64,000 bases of DNA from Rhodococcus spelaei (GTDB lineage: Bacteria; Actinomycetota; Actinomycetes; Mycobacteriales; Mycobacteriaceae): assembly GCF_006704125.1 (NCBI RefSeq), contig NZ_VIGH01000005.1, forward strand, positions 186,001 through 250,000, in the 5' to 3' direction. Numbering within the stretch: position 1 is the stretch's first letter; each line of letters opens with the position of its first letter. The notes beneath the pieces are model-generated. The model ran no database searches. It saw only the letters and a program-made list of their open reading frames with translations, and was not told the DNA's origin. Shown piece after piece: positions 25,579 through 33,385 of the stretch. The position numbers were made by a program, and so were the translations under genes.

Positions 25579-26081
25579 TGGACTCGTGGCCTCGCGTCGG
25601 GATCACCGGTGGGGGCGGCCTCGTCGAACAGCACGACGTCGTAGACGGTGATGTTGACCTCGGTGACCTCGAGTCCGGTCATCCGTTCCACGGCGGCGAT
25701 CACGTTCCGGCGGATACCGGCGGCCAGTTCGTGCAGCGCGACGCCGTACTCGGCGACGATGCCGATGTCGATGGCAGCCTGTTTGGCACCGACCTCGACG
25801 GCCACCCCCTGGCCGTGGTTGACGCGGGCGCCGGGAATCCGGTCGCGCAGCGCGCCGACCACACGGGCCGTGCCGCCACCGACGTCGAACACACCGCTGA
25901 TCTCGCGGGTCGCGATGCCGGCGATCTTCGCGACCACCGCGTCCGCGATGATCGTGCGGCCCTGCGAGCTCACCAACTCGGTGGAGGACGCAGCTCCGAA
26001 CTGCACGGGGCTGTATCGCTCGGGCTGTGCCGGAGACGTCGGCTGCGCTGGGACTTCGGTCCGGTGCGGTTCGGTGGTCAC
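25575..26081 (-). CDS. Asp23/Gls24 family envelope stress protein
   Basis: A 168-residue Asp23/Gls24 protein and first gene of the leftward cluster. The family core is clear: GRTIIADAVVAKIAGIATREISGVFDV, then GARVNHGQGVAVEVGAKQAAIDIGIVAEYG, and IRRNVIAAVERMTGLEVTEVNITVYDV. The N-terminal 45 residues are Pro/Gln-rich. The GTG at 26081 was taken as the start. Asp23 in Staphylococcus is a membrane-anchored cytoplasmic protein tied to cell-envelope homeostasis; the small membrane proteins downstream would be its anchors. It diverges from the Mce-associated-like pair across 97 bp. Confidence 0.88.
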   Translation of the reverse strand: MTTEPHRTEVPAQPTSPAQPERYSPVQFGAASSTELVSSQGRTIIADAVVAKIAGIATREISGVFDVGGGTARVVGALRDRIPGARVNHGQGVAVEVGAKQAAIDIGIVAEYGVALHELAAGIRRNVIAAVERMTGLEVTEVNITVYDVVLFDEAAPTGDPDARPRVQ

Positions 26082-26178
26082 ACCGTCAACATTAGTGAGT
26101 GCGGACGCCCCGCGACGCCTGTGAGTCGAATCACCTACGGTGGAGCGCACTCGCACACCACAGAGAAGGATTTCCGAC

Positions 26179-26733
26179 ATGGGGGACGCACAGGCCACCG
26201 ACGCGCGCACGGAGGTCGAATCCGCTGCCGCGCCGGCCGACGGTGGTCGTGGGCGGTCGGGAATCCTGCTGCCCGCGGCGCTCGGCGCGGTGGTGCTGCT
26301 GCTGGCCGCGGTCTGTGGCGCCCTGCTGTGGCAGCACCACTCGGTGACCGCCGCACAGTCCGAGCGGGAGAGTTTCCTGCGGGCGGCGCGGGACGGCGCC
26401 ACCAACATGACGACCATTTCGCACCAGCACCCCGAGCAGGACGTGCAACGGGTGCTGGACGGCGCCACGGGCCAGTTCCACGACGACTTCGAGCAGAGTG
26501 CCGACTCGTACATCTCGGTCGTCAAGCAGGCACAGGTCAGTGCCGTGGCGGAGCGGGTCGACGCCGGCATCGAGTCGGAGGGTGACGGGACCGCGACCGT
26601 CCTCGTGCAGGTGACGTCCAAGGTGACCAACCGGACGGGGCCCGAGGCCCAGCCGCGGATCTCTCGCCTGCGGGTGACCGTCGACGAGGTCGACGGCGGA
26701 TACAAGGTCTCGAAGATGGAGTTCGTGGCGTGA
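26179..26733 (+). CDS. Mce-associated-like membrane protein 1
   Basis: A 184-residue protein with an N-terminal cytoplasmic tail of about 30 residues and one transmembrane helix (ILLPAALGAVVLLLAAVCGALLW, about 30-52). The extracytoplasmic domain shows the helix SERESFLRAARDGATNMTTISHQHP and the strands ending in GGYKVSKMEFV typical of Mce-associated (Mas/NTF2-like) proteins of mycolate bacteria. ATG 26179 was preferred over 26140 for its AAGGA site. A 4-nt overlap couples it to the next gene. Such pairs support lipid-uptake Mce complexes, but no mce genes lie nearby. Confidence 0.75.
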   Translation: MGDAQATDARTEVESAAAPADGGRGRSGILLPAALGAVVLLLAAVCGALLWQHHSVTAAQSERESFLRAARDGATNMTTISHQHPEQDVQRVLDGATGQFHDDFEQSADSYISVVKQAQVSAVAERVDAGIESEGDGTATVLVQVTSKVTNRTGPEAQPRISRLRVTVDEVDGGYKVSKMEFVA

Positions 26734-27218
26734 ACGGTCGGACGAAGCTCACGGCGGCGCTGGCGGTCGTTTCGGTGGCGCTGGCGGTGCTTGCCGGTGG
26801 GCTGTACCTGACCCGGTACCGGGCGGACGCGCGGGTCGACGACACCGTGCGCGCGGAGGTCCGGCAGGTCGCGGGGGATGGTGCGGCGGCGTTGCTGACC
26901 TACACCCCGGAAACGGTCGCCGCCGACATGTACGCCGCGCAGCAGCGGCTGACCGGCAGCTTCCGGGACTACTACGGCCGGCTCACCGACACGGTGATCG
27001 TGCCGGCCGCCCGCGACAAGAAGATCGCCGCCCACTCGACAGTCACCGGCACCGGCCTGACCTCGGTCGACGCGGACAGTGCGGTGGTGCTGGTGTTCCT
27101 GACGCAGGAGACCACTTCTGCCGCGCAGCCGCAGCGTGCGTCGGCCACGGTGGGGGCACGGGTGGAGCTCCAGAAGGTGGGCGACGACTGGCTGATCTCG
27201 AACTTCGACGCGTCTTGA
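26730..27218 (+). CDS. Mce-associated-like membrane protein 2
   Basis: A 162-residue paralogue of the preceding protein: one N-terminal transmembrane helix (LTAALAVVSVALAVLAGGLYLT, about 6-27), the motif DGAAALLTYTPETVAADMYAAQQRLTGSFRDYY in the helical part, and DDWLISNFDAS at the C-terminal strand. The GTG start overlaps the previous stop. Adjacent, translationally coupled pairs of this family are usual. The role is inferred: an accessory subunit of a cell-envelope complex in the mycolate layer. Confidence 0.75.
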   Translation: MNGRTKLTAALAVVSVALAVLAGGLYLTRYRADARVDDTVRAEVRQVAGDGAAALLTYTPETVAADMYAAQQRLTGSFRDYYGRLTDTVIVPAARDKKIAAHSTVTGTGLTSVDADSAVVLVFLTQETTSAAQPQRASATVGARVELQKVGDDWLISNFDAS

Positions 27219-27235
27219 CGCGACGGAGGCCTTTC

Positions 27236-27249
27236 TAGAACACGTGTCA
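27236..27249. promoter_or_regulatory. KstR-like box upstream of ferredoxin reductase
   Basis: TAGAACACGTGTCA matches the KstR consensus TnnAACnnGTTnnA except that GTT is GTG. It lies 66 bases before the reductase ATG. It is the weakest of the three KstR-like sites in the window. Confidence 0.35.
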
Positions 27250-27314
27250 GTTTGGTATGACTTGTGCGCGACGGTTCGCGGTCGCGGACGTATCGGGCAA
27301 GAGGGGTTGAGCAG

Positions 27315-28517
27315 ATGAGTGTCGGTCGGATCGTGGTCGTCGGGGCCGGATTGGCTGGTCTACGGACCGCAGAGGAGCTGAGGCGGGCTGGATACCCGGG
27401 CGAGTTGGTGCTGCTCGGGGAGGAGTCGCACCCGCCGTACGACCGGCCCCCGCTGTCGAAGGAGGTCGTGCGCGGCGAGGTCGACGACGTCACCCTCAAA
27501 CCCGCCGAGTTCTTCGCCGAACAGCAGATCGACCTGCGCCTCGGCACGCGGGCGGTCGGGCTCGACACCGCCGCCCGCGAGGTTGCCCTCGCCGACGGCT
27601 CCACCCTGAGCTACGACGACCTGGTGATCGCGACTGGGCTGACCCCGCGCCGCATCCCGGGACTGGCCGAGCTCGACGGCGTGCACGTGCTGCGCACCCT
27701 CGAGGACTCGCGGGGACTGCGCGCGGAGCTGACAGAGGGCCGGACCGCCCTCGTCGTCGGCGCCGGCTTCATCGGCTGCGAGCTGGCCGCCTCCATGCGC
27801 AAGTCGGGCCTCGAGGTGATCCTGGTCGAGCCGCAGCCGACCCCGCTGGCATCGGTGCTCGGTGAGCAGGTCGGCGCGCTGGTCGCGCGACTGCACAAGG
27901 ACGAGGGCGTCGACCTGCGCACCGGCACCGGACTGTCCGCGCTGGTCGGCGAGCAGCGCGTCACCGGCGCGGTGCTCGGTGACGGCAGCGAGGTTCGCGC
28001 GGACCTGGTGGTCGTCGGCATCGGTTCGAATCCGGTCACGGGCTGGCTCGCGGACTCCGGCATCGAACTGGCCGCACCGGCCGACGGCGGCGGGGTGCTC
28101 GCCGACGAGGCAGGTCGGACCAGCGACCCGCACGTGTGGGCGGCGGGCGACGTCGCCGCGTGGCGTCACCCCGAGGGTCGTCAGCGGCGCGTCGAGCACT
28201 GGAGCAACGCCGGTGAGCAGGCCCAGACCCTGGCCCACGCGCTCGTCGGCGGCGACCGGCCCGTGGTACCCGCCCAGGTCCCGTACTTCTGGAGCGACCA
28301 GTACGACGTGAAGATCCAGGCGCTGGGCGAGCCGTCCGCACACGACACCGTGCACATCGTCCGCGACGACGGCCGCAAGTTCGTCGCCTACTACGAGCGC
28401 GACGGCCACCTCGTCGCGGTGGTCGGGGGCGGTCTCGCCGGTGCGGTGATGAAGATGCGCGCCAAGATCGCCGGACGGGTCCCGATCGGCGAGGTGCTGG
28501 CCGCCGCGGGCGTGTAG
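27315..28517 (+). CDS. FAD-dependent ferredoxin reductase (Rv0688-like)
   Basis: A 400-residue NAD(P)H:ferredoxin reductase of the putidaredoxin-reductase type. The FAD dinucleotide fold is IVVVGAGLAGLRTAEELR (5-22), the NAD fold is TALVVGAGFIGCELA (about 150-164), and the late FAD motif is DPHVWAAGDVAAW. It supplies electrons through a ferredoxin to oxygenases such as cytochromes P450. The ATG at 27315 has a GAGGGG site nearby; an upstream GTG at 27264 was rejected. In M. tuberculosis a similar reductase, Rv0688, lies between tuf and mftR, as here. A KstR-like box suggests a sterol-linked P450 partner located elsewhere. Confidence 0.9.
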   Translation: MSVGRIVVVGAGLAGLRTAEELRRAGYPGELVLLGEESHPPYDRPPLSKEVVRGEVDDVTLKPAEFFAEQQIDLRLGTRAVGLDTAAREVALADGSTLSYDDLVIATGLTPRRIPGLAELDGVHVLRTLEDSRGLRAELTEGRTALVVGAGFIGCELAASMRKSGLEVILVEPQPTPLASVLGEQVGALVARLHKDEGVDLRTGTGLSALVGEQRVTGAVLGDGSEVRADLVVVGIGSNPVTGWLADSGIELAAPADGGGVLADEAGRTSDPHVWAAGDVAAWRHPEGRQRRVEHWSNAGEQAQTLAHALVGGDRPVVPAQVPYFWSDQYDVKIQALGEPSAHDTVHIVRDDGRKFVAYYERDGHLVAVVGGGLAGAVMKMRAKIAGRVPIGEVLAAAGV

Positions 28518-28554
28518 TCCCCCGCACCCGAGCGTGAGGCACTAGCGTGGATTC

Positions 28555-28995
28555 ATGGTCCACGGGCAGCGTGCCCTGCCGGAGCTGACCGAGCTCACCG
28601 AGGCGCACTGGACGTCCGGAGCGTCCGGCCGGCTGTCCGTCCAGCGTTGTGCCTCGTGCCTGCGCTGGTCGTTCCCGCCGACTCCGTGTTGCCGACACTG
28701 CTGGCGTACCGATCTGCGGTTCGAGCCGGTGACGGGCAAGGGCGTGCTGCTGAGCTGGACCCGGGTCGCCGAGGCGGTCCGGCCCGCACCGGCGGCGCCG
28801 TACGTGGTCGCGGTCGTCGACCTCGAGGAGGGCGTGCGGCTGCTGCTGAACCTGGTCGGCGCGACCGCGGACGAGTTGCGAGTGGACGCGCCGGTCCGTC
28901 TCCGGTTCGTGCAGGTCGACGCCGAGGTCTGGCTGCCGATCGCCGAGATCGAGGAACTCGAGGAGCCCGAGGACGAACTCGAGGCGGTGTCGTGA
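28555..28995 (+). CDS. DUF35 OB-fold/zinc-ribbon protein
   Basis: A 146-residue acyl-CoA-associated OB-fold protein. A zinc ribbon is formed by Cys32/Cys35 and Cys45 or Cys46/Cys49 (RCASC and CCRHC), followed by an OB-fold with GKGVLLSWTRV and PYVVAVVDLEEGVRLLLNLVG, and an acidic tail. DUF35 proteins form complexes with thiolase-fold lipid-transfer proteins in sterol side-chain degradation (for example ChsH2 domain/Ltp2). The next gene, overlapping by 4 nt, encodes exactly such a thiolase-like partner. A joint role in side-chain retro-aldol cleavage or a related acyl-CoA step is plausible. Confidence 0.85.
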   Translation: MVHGQRALPELTELTEAHWTSGASGRLSVQRCASCLRWSFPPTPCCRHCWRTDLRFEPVTGKGVLLSWTRVAEAVRPAPAAPYVVAVVDLEEGVRLLLNLVGATADELRVDAPVRLRFVQVDAEVWLPIAEIEELEEPEDELEAVS

Positions 28996-30089
28996 GCGCG
29001 GTCGCGATCACGGGCGTCGGCCGGGCGCCCACAGGCGGCGGCGGTCCGGTGGCGGCCGCGGCGACGGCGGTGCGGGCCGCGCTCTCCGACGCCGGGGTGT
29101 CCGGGTCGGCGGTCGACGGATTGTTCGCCTGCGGGGCGTCCGCGGCCACCGTCGCCGACGGGCTCGGTCTCGAATTATGTTGGCGGACCGAGGAATCGGA
29201 TCGATTCGCGGTGCTGGCCGTGCTTTCGCAGGCGAGTATGGCGGTCGCGTCGGGGCAGGTGCGGCACCTGGTGTGCGTCGAGGCGGCCGAGCCGGCACCC
29301 GCCAGGCTGCGGCCACCCGAGCCGTTCGGCCCGGTTTCGCGCGCCGGCGGGTGGCAGGGCTGGCATGCGCCGTACGGAGCGGACTCCCCTCTGGTGGCGG
29401 CTGCGCTTGCCGCGCGGGCCTATGTCGAGCGGTTCGGCCTGACCCGAACCGAACTGGCTCAGGTTGTCCTGCTCGCGAGCCGGAACGGAGGGTCCATACC
29501 GCCGCTCGGGCTGCGCGAGTACCTCGCCGCCCCGATGCTCGCCGATCCGCTGTGCGTGTACGACCGCGCGGCCGCGGTGGGCGGCGCCGCGGCGGTCGTG
29601 CTCAGTGGCGAGGATGCCGCAGTCGATCCGCGGTCGCGGCCGATCCGGGTCGGGGCGGTCGGGTCCGCGTATGCGAGCAGTCCACTGCCCGAGCAACTTT
29701 CGGAGGTGGCGGTGAGCGCGGTGCACCGGGCGGGGGCCGCGCTGTGGGCCGGGTGCGACCTGCGCGCCGCTGACGTCGACCTCGCCCTCATCGGTGACGA
29801 GTTCAGTTTCCTGGTGCTGCCGTGGTTGGAGTCGCTGGGCTTCTGCGAGGTCGGCGCGGCGGGGGGCTTCGTCGCGGGTGGTGTTCGGATCGCGCGGGAC
29901 GGCGCGCTGCCGGTCAACCCCGGCGGCGGGCAGCTGGGGCGAGGTCGGCGGGTGGGACTGGAGCTGGTCGTCGAGGCAGTGGAGCAGTTGCGCGGGTCGG
30001 CCGGCTCGGCTCAGGTCGGCGATCCGCAGGTCGCCGCGGTGGGGCTGGGCGTCCCGACGGTGGCCGGTTGCGCGCTGTTGTCCCGCTGA
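28992..30089 (+). CDS. Thiolase-fold lipid-transfer-like protein
   Basis: A 365-residue thiolase-superfamily protein of the SCP2/Ltp type. ITGVGRAPTGGGG at the N-terminus, AVLAVLSQASMAVASGQVRHLVCVEA, VYDRAAAVGGAAAVVLSG and the C-terminal VNPGGGQLGRG are family landmarks. The Cys of the condensing enzymes is not found at the usual nucleophile position, as in Ltp proteins that act as retro-aldolases. It is somewhat shorter than usual (about 390). The GTG start overlaps the DUF35 stop, and the pair would form one heteromeric complex. Confidence 0.8.
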   Translation: MSAVAITGVGRAPTGGGGPVAAAATAVRAALSDAGVSGSAVDGLFACGASAATVADGLGLELCWRTEESDRFAVLAVLSQASMAVASGQVRHLVCVEAAEPAPARLRPPEPFGPVSRAGGWQGWHAPYGADSPLVAAALAARAYVERFGLTRTELAQVVLLASRNGGSIPPLGLREYLAAPMLADPLCVYDRAAAVGGAAAVVLSGEDAAVDPRSRPIRVGAVGSAYASSPLPEQLSEVAVSAVHRAGAALWAGCDLRAADVDLALIGDEFSFLVLPWLESLGFCEVGAAGGFVAGGVRIARDGALPVNPGGGQLGRGRRVGLELVVEAVEQLRGSAGSAQVGDPQVAAVGLGVPTVAGCALLSR

Positions 30090-30128
30090 GCCCGACCCGC
30101 CTTCGAGTGGTCGCTCGACCGACGATAG

Positions 30129-30143
30129 TCTCGATCATCGAGA
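30129..30143. promoter_or_regulatory. Palindromic operator of the MarR gene
   Basis: TCTCGATCATCGAGA is a 15-bp palindrome around a central C, 26 bases before the MarR GTG; related half-sites follow (ATCG-TCGATCG). Placement over the start region fits autorepression. Confidence 0.5.
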
Positions 30144-30168
30144 TAATCGTCGATCGAGAGGGGCGTTC

Positions 30169-30639
30169 GTGAACTCGGACTCCGCGCTGGCGCTCGTGCA
30201 CCGGCTGCGACGACTGGCCGCGGACATGGACCAGTTCGGTGCCGCCTTCGCCGAACGCAACGGCCTGCACGCGACCGACCTGCGCGCGCTCATCGTGCTG
30301 CTGGACGCCGACCGGGCCGCGATTGCGGCCACGCCGGGCTGGCTCGGCGCGCAGTTGGGTTTGGGATCAGCGGCGACGACTGCCCTGATCGATCGGCTGG
30401 AGCGGGCGGGTCACCTGATCCGGGCTGCCGACTCGGCCGACCGGCGCCGGGTGCTGTTGCGGGTGCAGGAGCAGGCCCGCTACCTGGGATGGTCGTACTT
30501 CGGTCCGCTGGTGGGCCGGCTGGTCACTCCGATCCGCGGCTTCGATGCCGACGAGTTGGAGACCGTGGAGCGGTTCCTGTCCGCGATGACAGAGGCAGTC
30601 CGGGACGGGGATGCTGCCCGAGATAAGTTGGTTCGGTGA
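30169..30639 (+). CDS. MarR family transcriptional regulator
   Basis: A 156-residue winged-helix protein. Recognition helix region LGLGSAATTALIDRLERAGHL (about 62-82) is followed by a wing with DSADRRRVLLRV. The helical dimerisation ends carry few Cys, so redox sensing is unlikely. GTG 30169 follows an AGAGGGG site. Its stop overlaps the racemase GTG, so regulator and enzyme are coupled. The palindrome at 30129-30143 is a likely autoregulatory target. Confidence 0.85.
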   Translation: MNSDSALALVHRLRRLAADMDQFGAAFAERNGLHATDLRALIVLLDADRAAIAATPGWLGAQLGLGSAATTALIDRLERAGHLIRAADSADRRRVLLRVQEQARYLGWSYFGPLVGRLVTPIRGFDADELETVERFLSAMTEAVRDGDAARDKLVR

Positions 30640-31454
30640 CTGTCGCGCTCATCGACTCCGGCCTCGGGTTGCTGCCCACGTCGGCCTGGCTGCGCCGACT
30701 GCGTCCCGATCTGGACCTGTTGTTGTGCCTGGATCCGGAGGGTGCGCCGTGGGGGCCGAAGCCCGCGCAGTGGGTGATCGATCGGGTGCTCGAGGCGGCT
30801 GAGCGCGCGGTGGACCTCGGCGCCGAGGTGGTCGTGCTGCCGTGCAATACCGCCAGCGTCACCGCTCTCGATCATGTGCGGGTCCGTCTCGGTGCCGACA
30901 TCCCGGTGGTCGGGACGGTGCCTGCGATCAAGCCGGCGGCGGCGGTGTCGCGGTCGGTGGCGATCTGGGCGACCGCGGCGACCACCGCGAGCGCGTACCA
31001 GGCGAACCTGATCGAGCAGTTCGCGAACGGCACCGAGGTGGTCGGGGTGGCCTGTCACGGCCTCGCCGACGCGATCGACCTGGGTGACGCGGAGTTGGCG
31101 TCGCGTGCCATCGCCGACGCGGTCGCGCGGACGCCGGCGGACTGTGATGCGGTGGTGCTGGGGTGCACGCACTATCCGCTCGTCGCCGACGAGATCGCCG
31201 CGCGCCTGCCCTCGGGAGTGACCTTGTTCGACAGTGCGGAAGCTGTTGCGGCGCAGACCTTGCGACGCATGGAGGGACTCGGGGCGGGGCGCTTCGGTGG
31301 CGGCACGGTCTCGGTGTTGCTCAGTGGGCGCCCCGGACAGTTGCCGGCCAGCGCGAGCGCGTACGAGGACGGCCGTGAGTTGGCTGCGCCAACTGTGCGC
31401 GCGGTTCACCCCAACCGGGGTGAACCGCGCGCACAGGCGCCGAAGGCGCGTTAG
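30636..31454 (+). CDS. Aspartate/glutamate racemase family protein
   Basis: A 272-residue Asp/Glu racemase-superfamily protein. The two catalytic cysteines are Cys70 in LPCNTAS and Cys177 in LGCTHYP, both with the glutamate-racemase context; DSGLG (7-11) forms the first substrate loop. Whether it racemises glutamate for peptidoglycan or acts on another acid is open, because the N-terminal motif is CLDPEGAPWGPK rather than the usual DTARFPYG. A 19-bp hairpin lies inside the last codons, giving an Arg/Pro-rich tail. Its TAG overlaps the convergent TetR stop by 4 bases. Confidence 0.85.
   Translation: MTVALIDSGLGLLPTSAWLRRLRPDLDLLLCLDPEGAPWGPKPAQWVIDRVLEAAERAVDLGAEVVVLPCNTASVTALDHVRVRLGADIPVVGTVPAIKPAAAVSRSVAIWATAATTASAYQANLIEQFANGTEVVGVACHGLADAIDLGDAELASRAIADAVARTPADCDAVVLGCTHYPLVADEIAARLPSGVTLFDSAEAVAAQTLRRMEGLGAGRFGGGTVSVLLSGRPGQLPASASAYEDGRELAAPTVRAVHPNRGEPRAQAPKAR
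31394..31435. terminator. Bidirectional terminator embedded in the racemase 3' end
   Basis: A perfect 19-bp stem (TGTGCGCGCGGTTCACCCC and its complement, 31394-31412 and 31417-31435) with loop AACC lies inside the last 20 codons of the racemase gene, 15 bases beyond the end of the convergent TetR gene. Confidence 0.75.
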
Positions 31455-32077
31455 GCCCCGGCAGCGCTGAGTTGGGTCAGTCCCGCCGCGACGAGTCGGG
31501 CGACGCCGCGCAGGTCTTCGGCGCGGTCTCGGGCAAGTTCGTCGAGGTCCCGTAGTCGGTCGGTGCTGGCGGCCGAGAACATCGCCGCGACCCAGGCGGT
31601 GGCGCAGGAGTCGAGGACCCGGGCCGGTGCGGTCAGCGGGGAACTCGCGCGCAGGACCTCGACTGTCGCGTTGTGCAGGTACGCCCGCAGTCGTCGGAGG
31701 TGCTCGCGCACGGCGGGGTGGGTCTCGGCTTCACGCCAGATGATCACCCGCATGACCGAGGAGTGGTGGTCGCGCAGGTTCAGGGCGGCGTCGAGGTTCA
31801 CCAGCGCCGACTCCGGCTCGCCGGTGACGACGAGGTCGCCGACGTCGGCGAGCGGTTCGGCGGGCATTCGCTCGGCGATCAGGGTGGTGAGGATCGACTC
31901 CTTGGTGGGGAAGTAGTAGAAGACCAGTCCCTTCGGAACCCCGGCCTTCGTTGCGATGGCGGCGGTCGGGGTGGCGTCGAAACCCCGTGCGGCGATGAGT
32001 TCTTCGGCGGCGTCGAGGATCAGTTCCCGCGCGTCACCGTCCACGCTGGCTGTCCGGCGCTGGCGCGGACCCGGCAT
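31451..32077 (-). CDS. TetR family regulator
   Basis: A 208-residue TetR repressor: the DNA-binding domain is LILDAAEELIAARGFDATPTAAIATKAGVPKGLVFYYFPTKE in the classical arrangement (about 19-60), followed by an all-helical ligand domain with a His-rich segment (NLRDHHSSVMR). ATG 32077 is the only good start. It is the second gene of a leftward pair with the SPW membrane protein, 71 bases apart. The palindrome upstream of the SPW gene (32567-32584) is its likely target. Confidence 0.88.
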   Translation of the reverse strand: MPGPRQRRTASVDGDARELILDAAEELIAARGFDATPTAAIATKAGVPKGLVFYYFPTKESILTTLIAERMPAEPLADVGDLVVTGEPESALVNLDAALNLRDHHSSVMRVIIWREAETHPAVREHLRRLRAYLHNATVEVLRASSPLTAPARVLDSCATAWVAAMFSAASTDRLRDLDELARDRAEDLRGVARLVAAGLTQLSAAGA

Positions 32078-32148
32078 GCGTACTCCTTCGGCCGGGTCGA
32101 TCGAGGTCGGCCCGGCTCGGTTGTCGTCGTTGGTGGTGGGTGTGCGGA

Positions 32149-32520
32149 TCAGTGGTGAGCTGCCAGCCCGCCGCCGTGCCCGATGTGCATCCGCGACCCC
32201 TCGGGGAGCGCGGCCATAGCGGTCAGCAGGGTGAGTGCGCCACCGACCCAGGAGGTCCACGAGGCACCCATCATGCTGGAGTAGCCGGTGACCCACGGCG
32301 CGATGAACATCAGAACGCCGAGCACGCCCATCGCCCACACGACCATCTCGGTTGCGGGAGACATCATGTTGGCCAGACCTGCGACGGCAACCAGCACGCC
32401 GAGCACGATCATCGACCAACGCGCAGCGCTGTTCGTGCTGACCCAGATCGGCGAAAGCGCCACGACCACACCGATCACGACGGCGGCCCAGTCCTGCCAC
32501 CGCGCCATTTCTGCCTTCAT
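32149..32520 (-). CDS. SPW repeat membrane protein
   Basis: A 123-residue protein with four transmembrane helices (WAAVVIGVVVALSPIWV, WSMIVLGVLVAVAGLAN, MVVWAMGVLGVLMFIAPWV, WVGGALTLLTAMAAL) arranged as two SPW repeats. The SPW motif is LSPIWVS in the first and IAPWVTG in the second. The C-terminus is His-rich (MHIGHGGGLAAHH) and may bind metal. An AGGAGGCAGGAA site precedes the ATG. The function of the family is unknown. It is transcribed with, and presumably repressed by, the TetR gene downstream. Confidence 0.85.
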   Translation of the reverse strand: MKAEMARWQDWAAVVIGVVVALSPIWVSTNSAARWSMIVLGVLVAVAGLANMMSPATEMVVWAMGVLGVLMFIAPWVTGYSSMMGASWTSWVGGALTLLTAMAALPEGSRMHIGHGGGLAAHH

Positions 32521-32566
32521 TTCCTGCCTCCTTGCACAGAGAACTGATACCTCCGGTATAGACCTG

Positions 32567-32584
32567 ATTGACCGCCCGGTCAAT
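32567..32584. promoter_or_regulatory. TetR-type operator upstream of the SPW gene
   Basis: ATTGACCG-CC-CGGTCAAT is a perfect 8+8 inverted repeat, 47 bases before the SPW ATG and 55 bases before the divergent AlkD-like gene. Its form is that of a TetR-family operator, and the SPW-TetR unit makes autoregulation likely. Confidence 0.65.
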
Positions 32585-32638
32585 GCATCGGTCGATGCGA
32601 GGGCAGCGTCGTCGGGCCCACCGTGGCAGGGTCGGGTC

Positions 32639-33385
32639 ATGCAGGTGGCGGGAGAGGTGATCCGGGCGCTGGACGAGGAATCGAACGCGCAGGACAGCGA
32701 GCAGTTGCAGCGCTTCTTCAAGACGGGTCCGGGGGAGTACGGCGAGGGTGACGTGTTCATCGGCGTGCGTGTCCCCGCCATCCGGAAGGTTGCAAGAAGG
32801 TTCGCTGACCTGGGCCTCGCCGAGGTCGACGTACTGCTCGACAGCGAGGTGCACGAGCATCGGCTGGCCGGACTGGTGATCGCGTGCGGACGCTTCGAGC
32901 GTGCGAGTGCGGCGCGCACCCGCGACGACGCCGACCGTGGGCGTATCGCGGACTTCTACCTCGCTGCGGTGCGGCGCGGCCGGGTGAACAACTGGGACCT
33001 GGTCGACTCGTCCGCGGAACGGATCCTGGGCGGCTGGCTCTACGACCGGCCACGAGAGCTCGTCTTCGAGCTGGCCGCCGACGAGGACCTGTGGCGCCGG
33101 CGGGTGGCACTGCTGACGACTTTCGGGTTCATCCGCCGCGGCGACGCGAGTACGACCCTCGATCTGGCCCCGCGACTGCTCGACGACCGCCGCGACCTCA
33201 CGCAGAAGGCACTGGGCTGGATGCTGCGTGAAGTCGGCAAGCGGGTCGACCGGGGACTGCTGCTCGGGTTTCTCGACGAGCACGCCGCACGGATGGGCGC
33301 GACGGCGCTCGGCTATGCCACCGAGCACCTGGACGCCGGCGTCCGCGCCCGCTACCGGGCGATGCGGGTCAGAACTCGATCTTGA
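32639..33385 (+). CDS. DNA alkylation repair protein, AlkD-like glycosylase
   Basis: A 248-residue HEAT-repeat DNA glycosylase of the AlkC/AlkD superfamily, excising bulky alkylated purines. Trp119 and Asp123 in VNNWDLVDSSA and Trp194 in ALGWMLREVG correspond by spacing to the AlkD active-site residues Trp109, Asp113 and Trp187, and the RRRVALLTTFGFIRRG helix supplies the Arg. No strong ribosome binding site precedes the ATG at 32639, and much of the open frame further upstream lies antisense to the SPW gene. Its 3' end overlaps the convergent kshB stop by 17 bases. Confidence 0.9.
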   Translation: MQVAGEVIRALDEESNAQDSEQLQRFFKTGPGEYGEGDVFIGVRVPAIRKVARRFADLGLAEVDVLLDSEVHEHRLAGLVIACGRFERASAARTRDDADRGRIADFYLAAVRRGRVNNWDLVDSSAERILGGWLYDRPRELVFELAADEDLWRRRVALLTTFGFIRRGDASTTLDLAPRLLDDRRDLTQKALGWMLREVGKRVDRGLLLGFLDEHAARMGATALGYATEHLDAGVRARYRAMRVRTRS

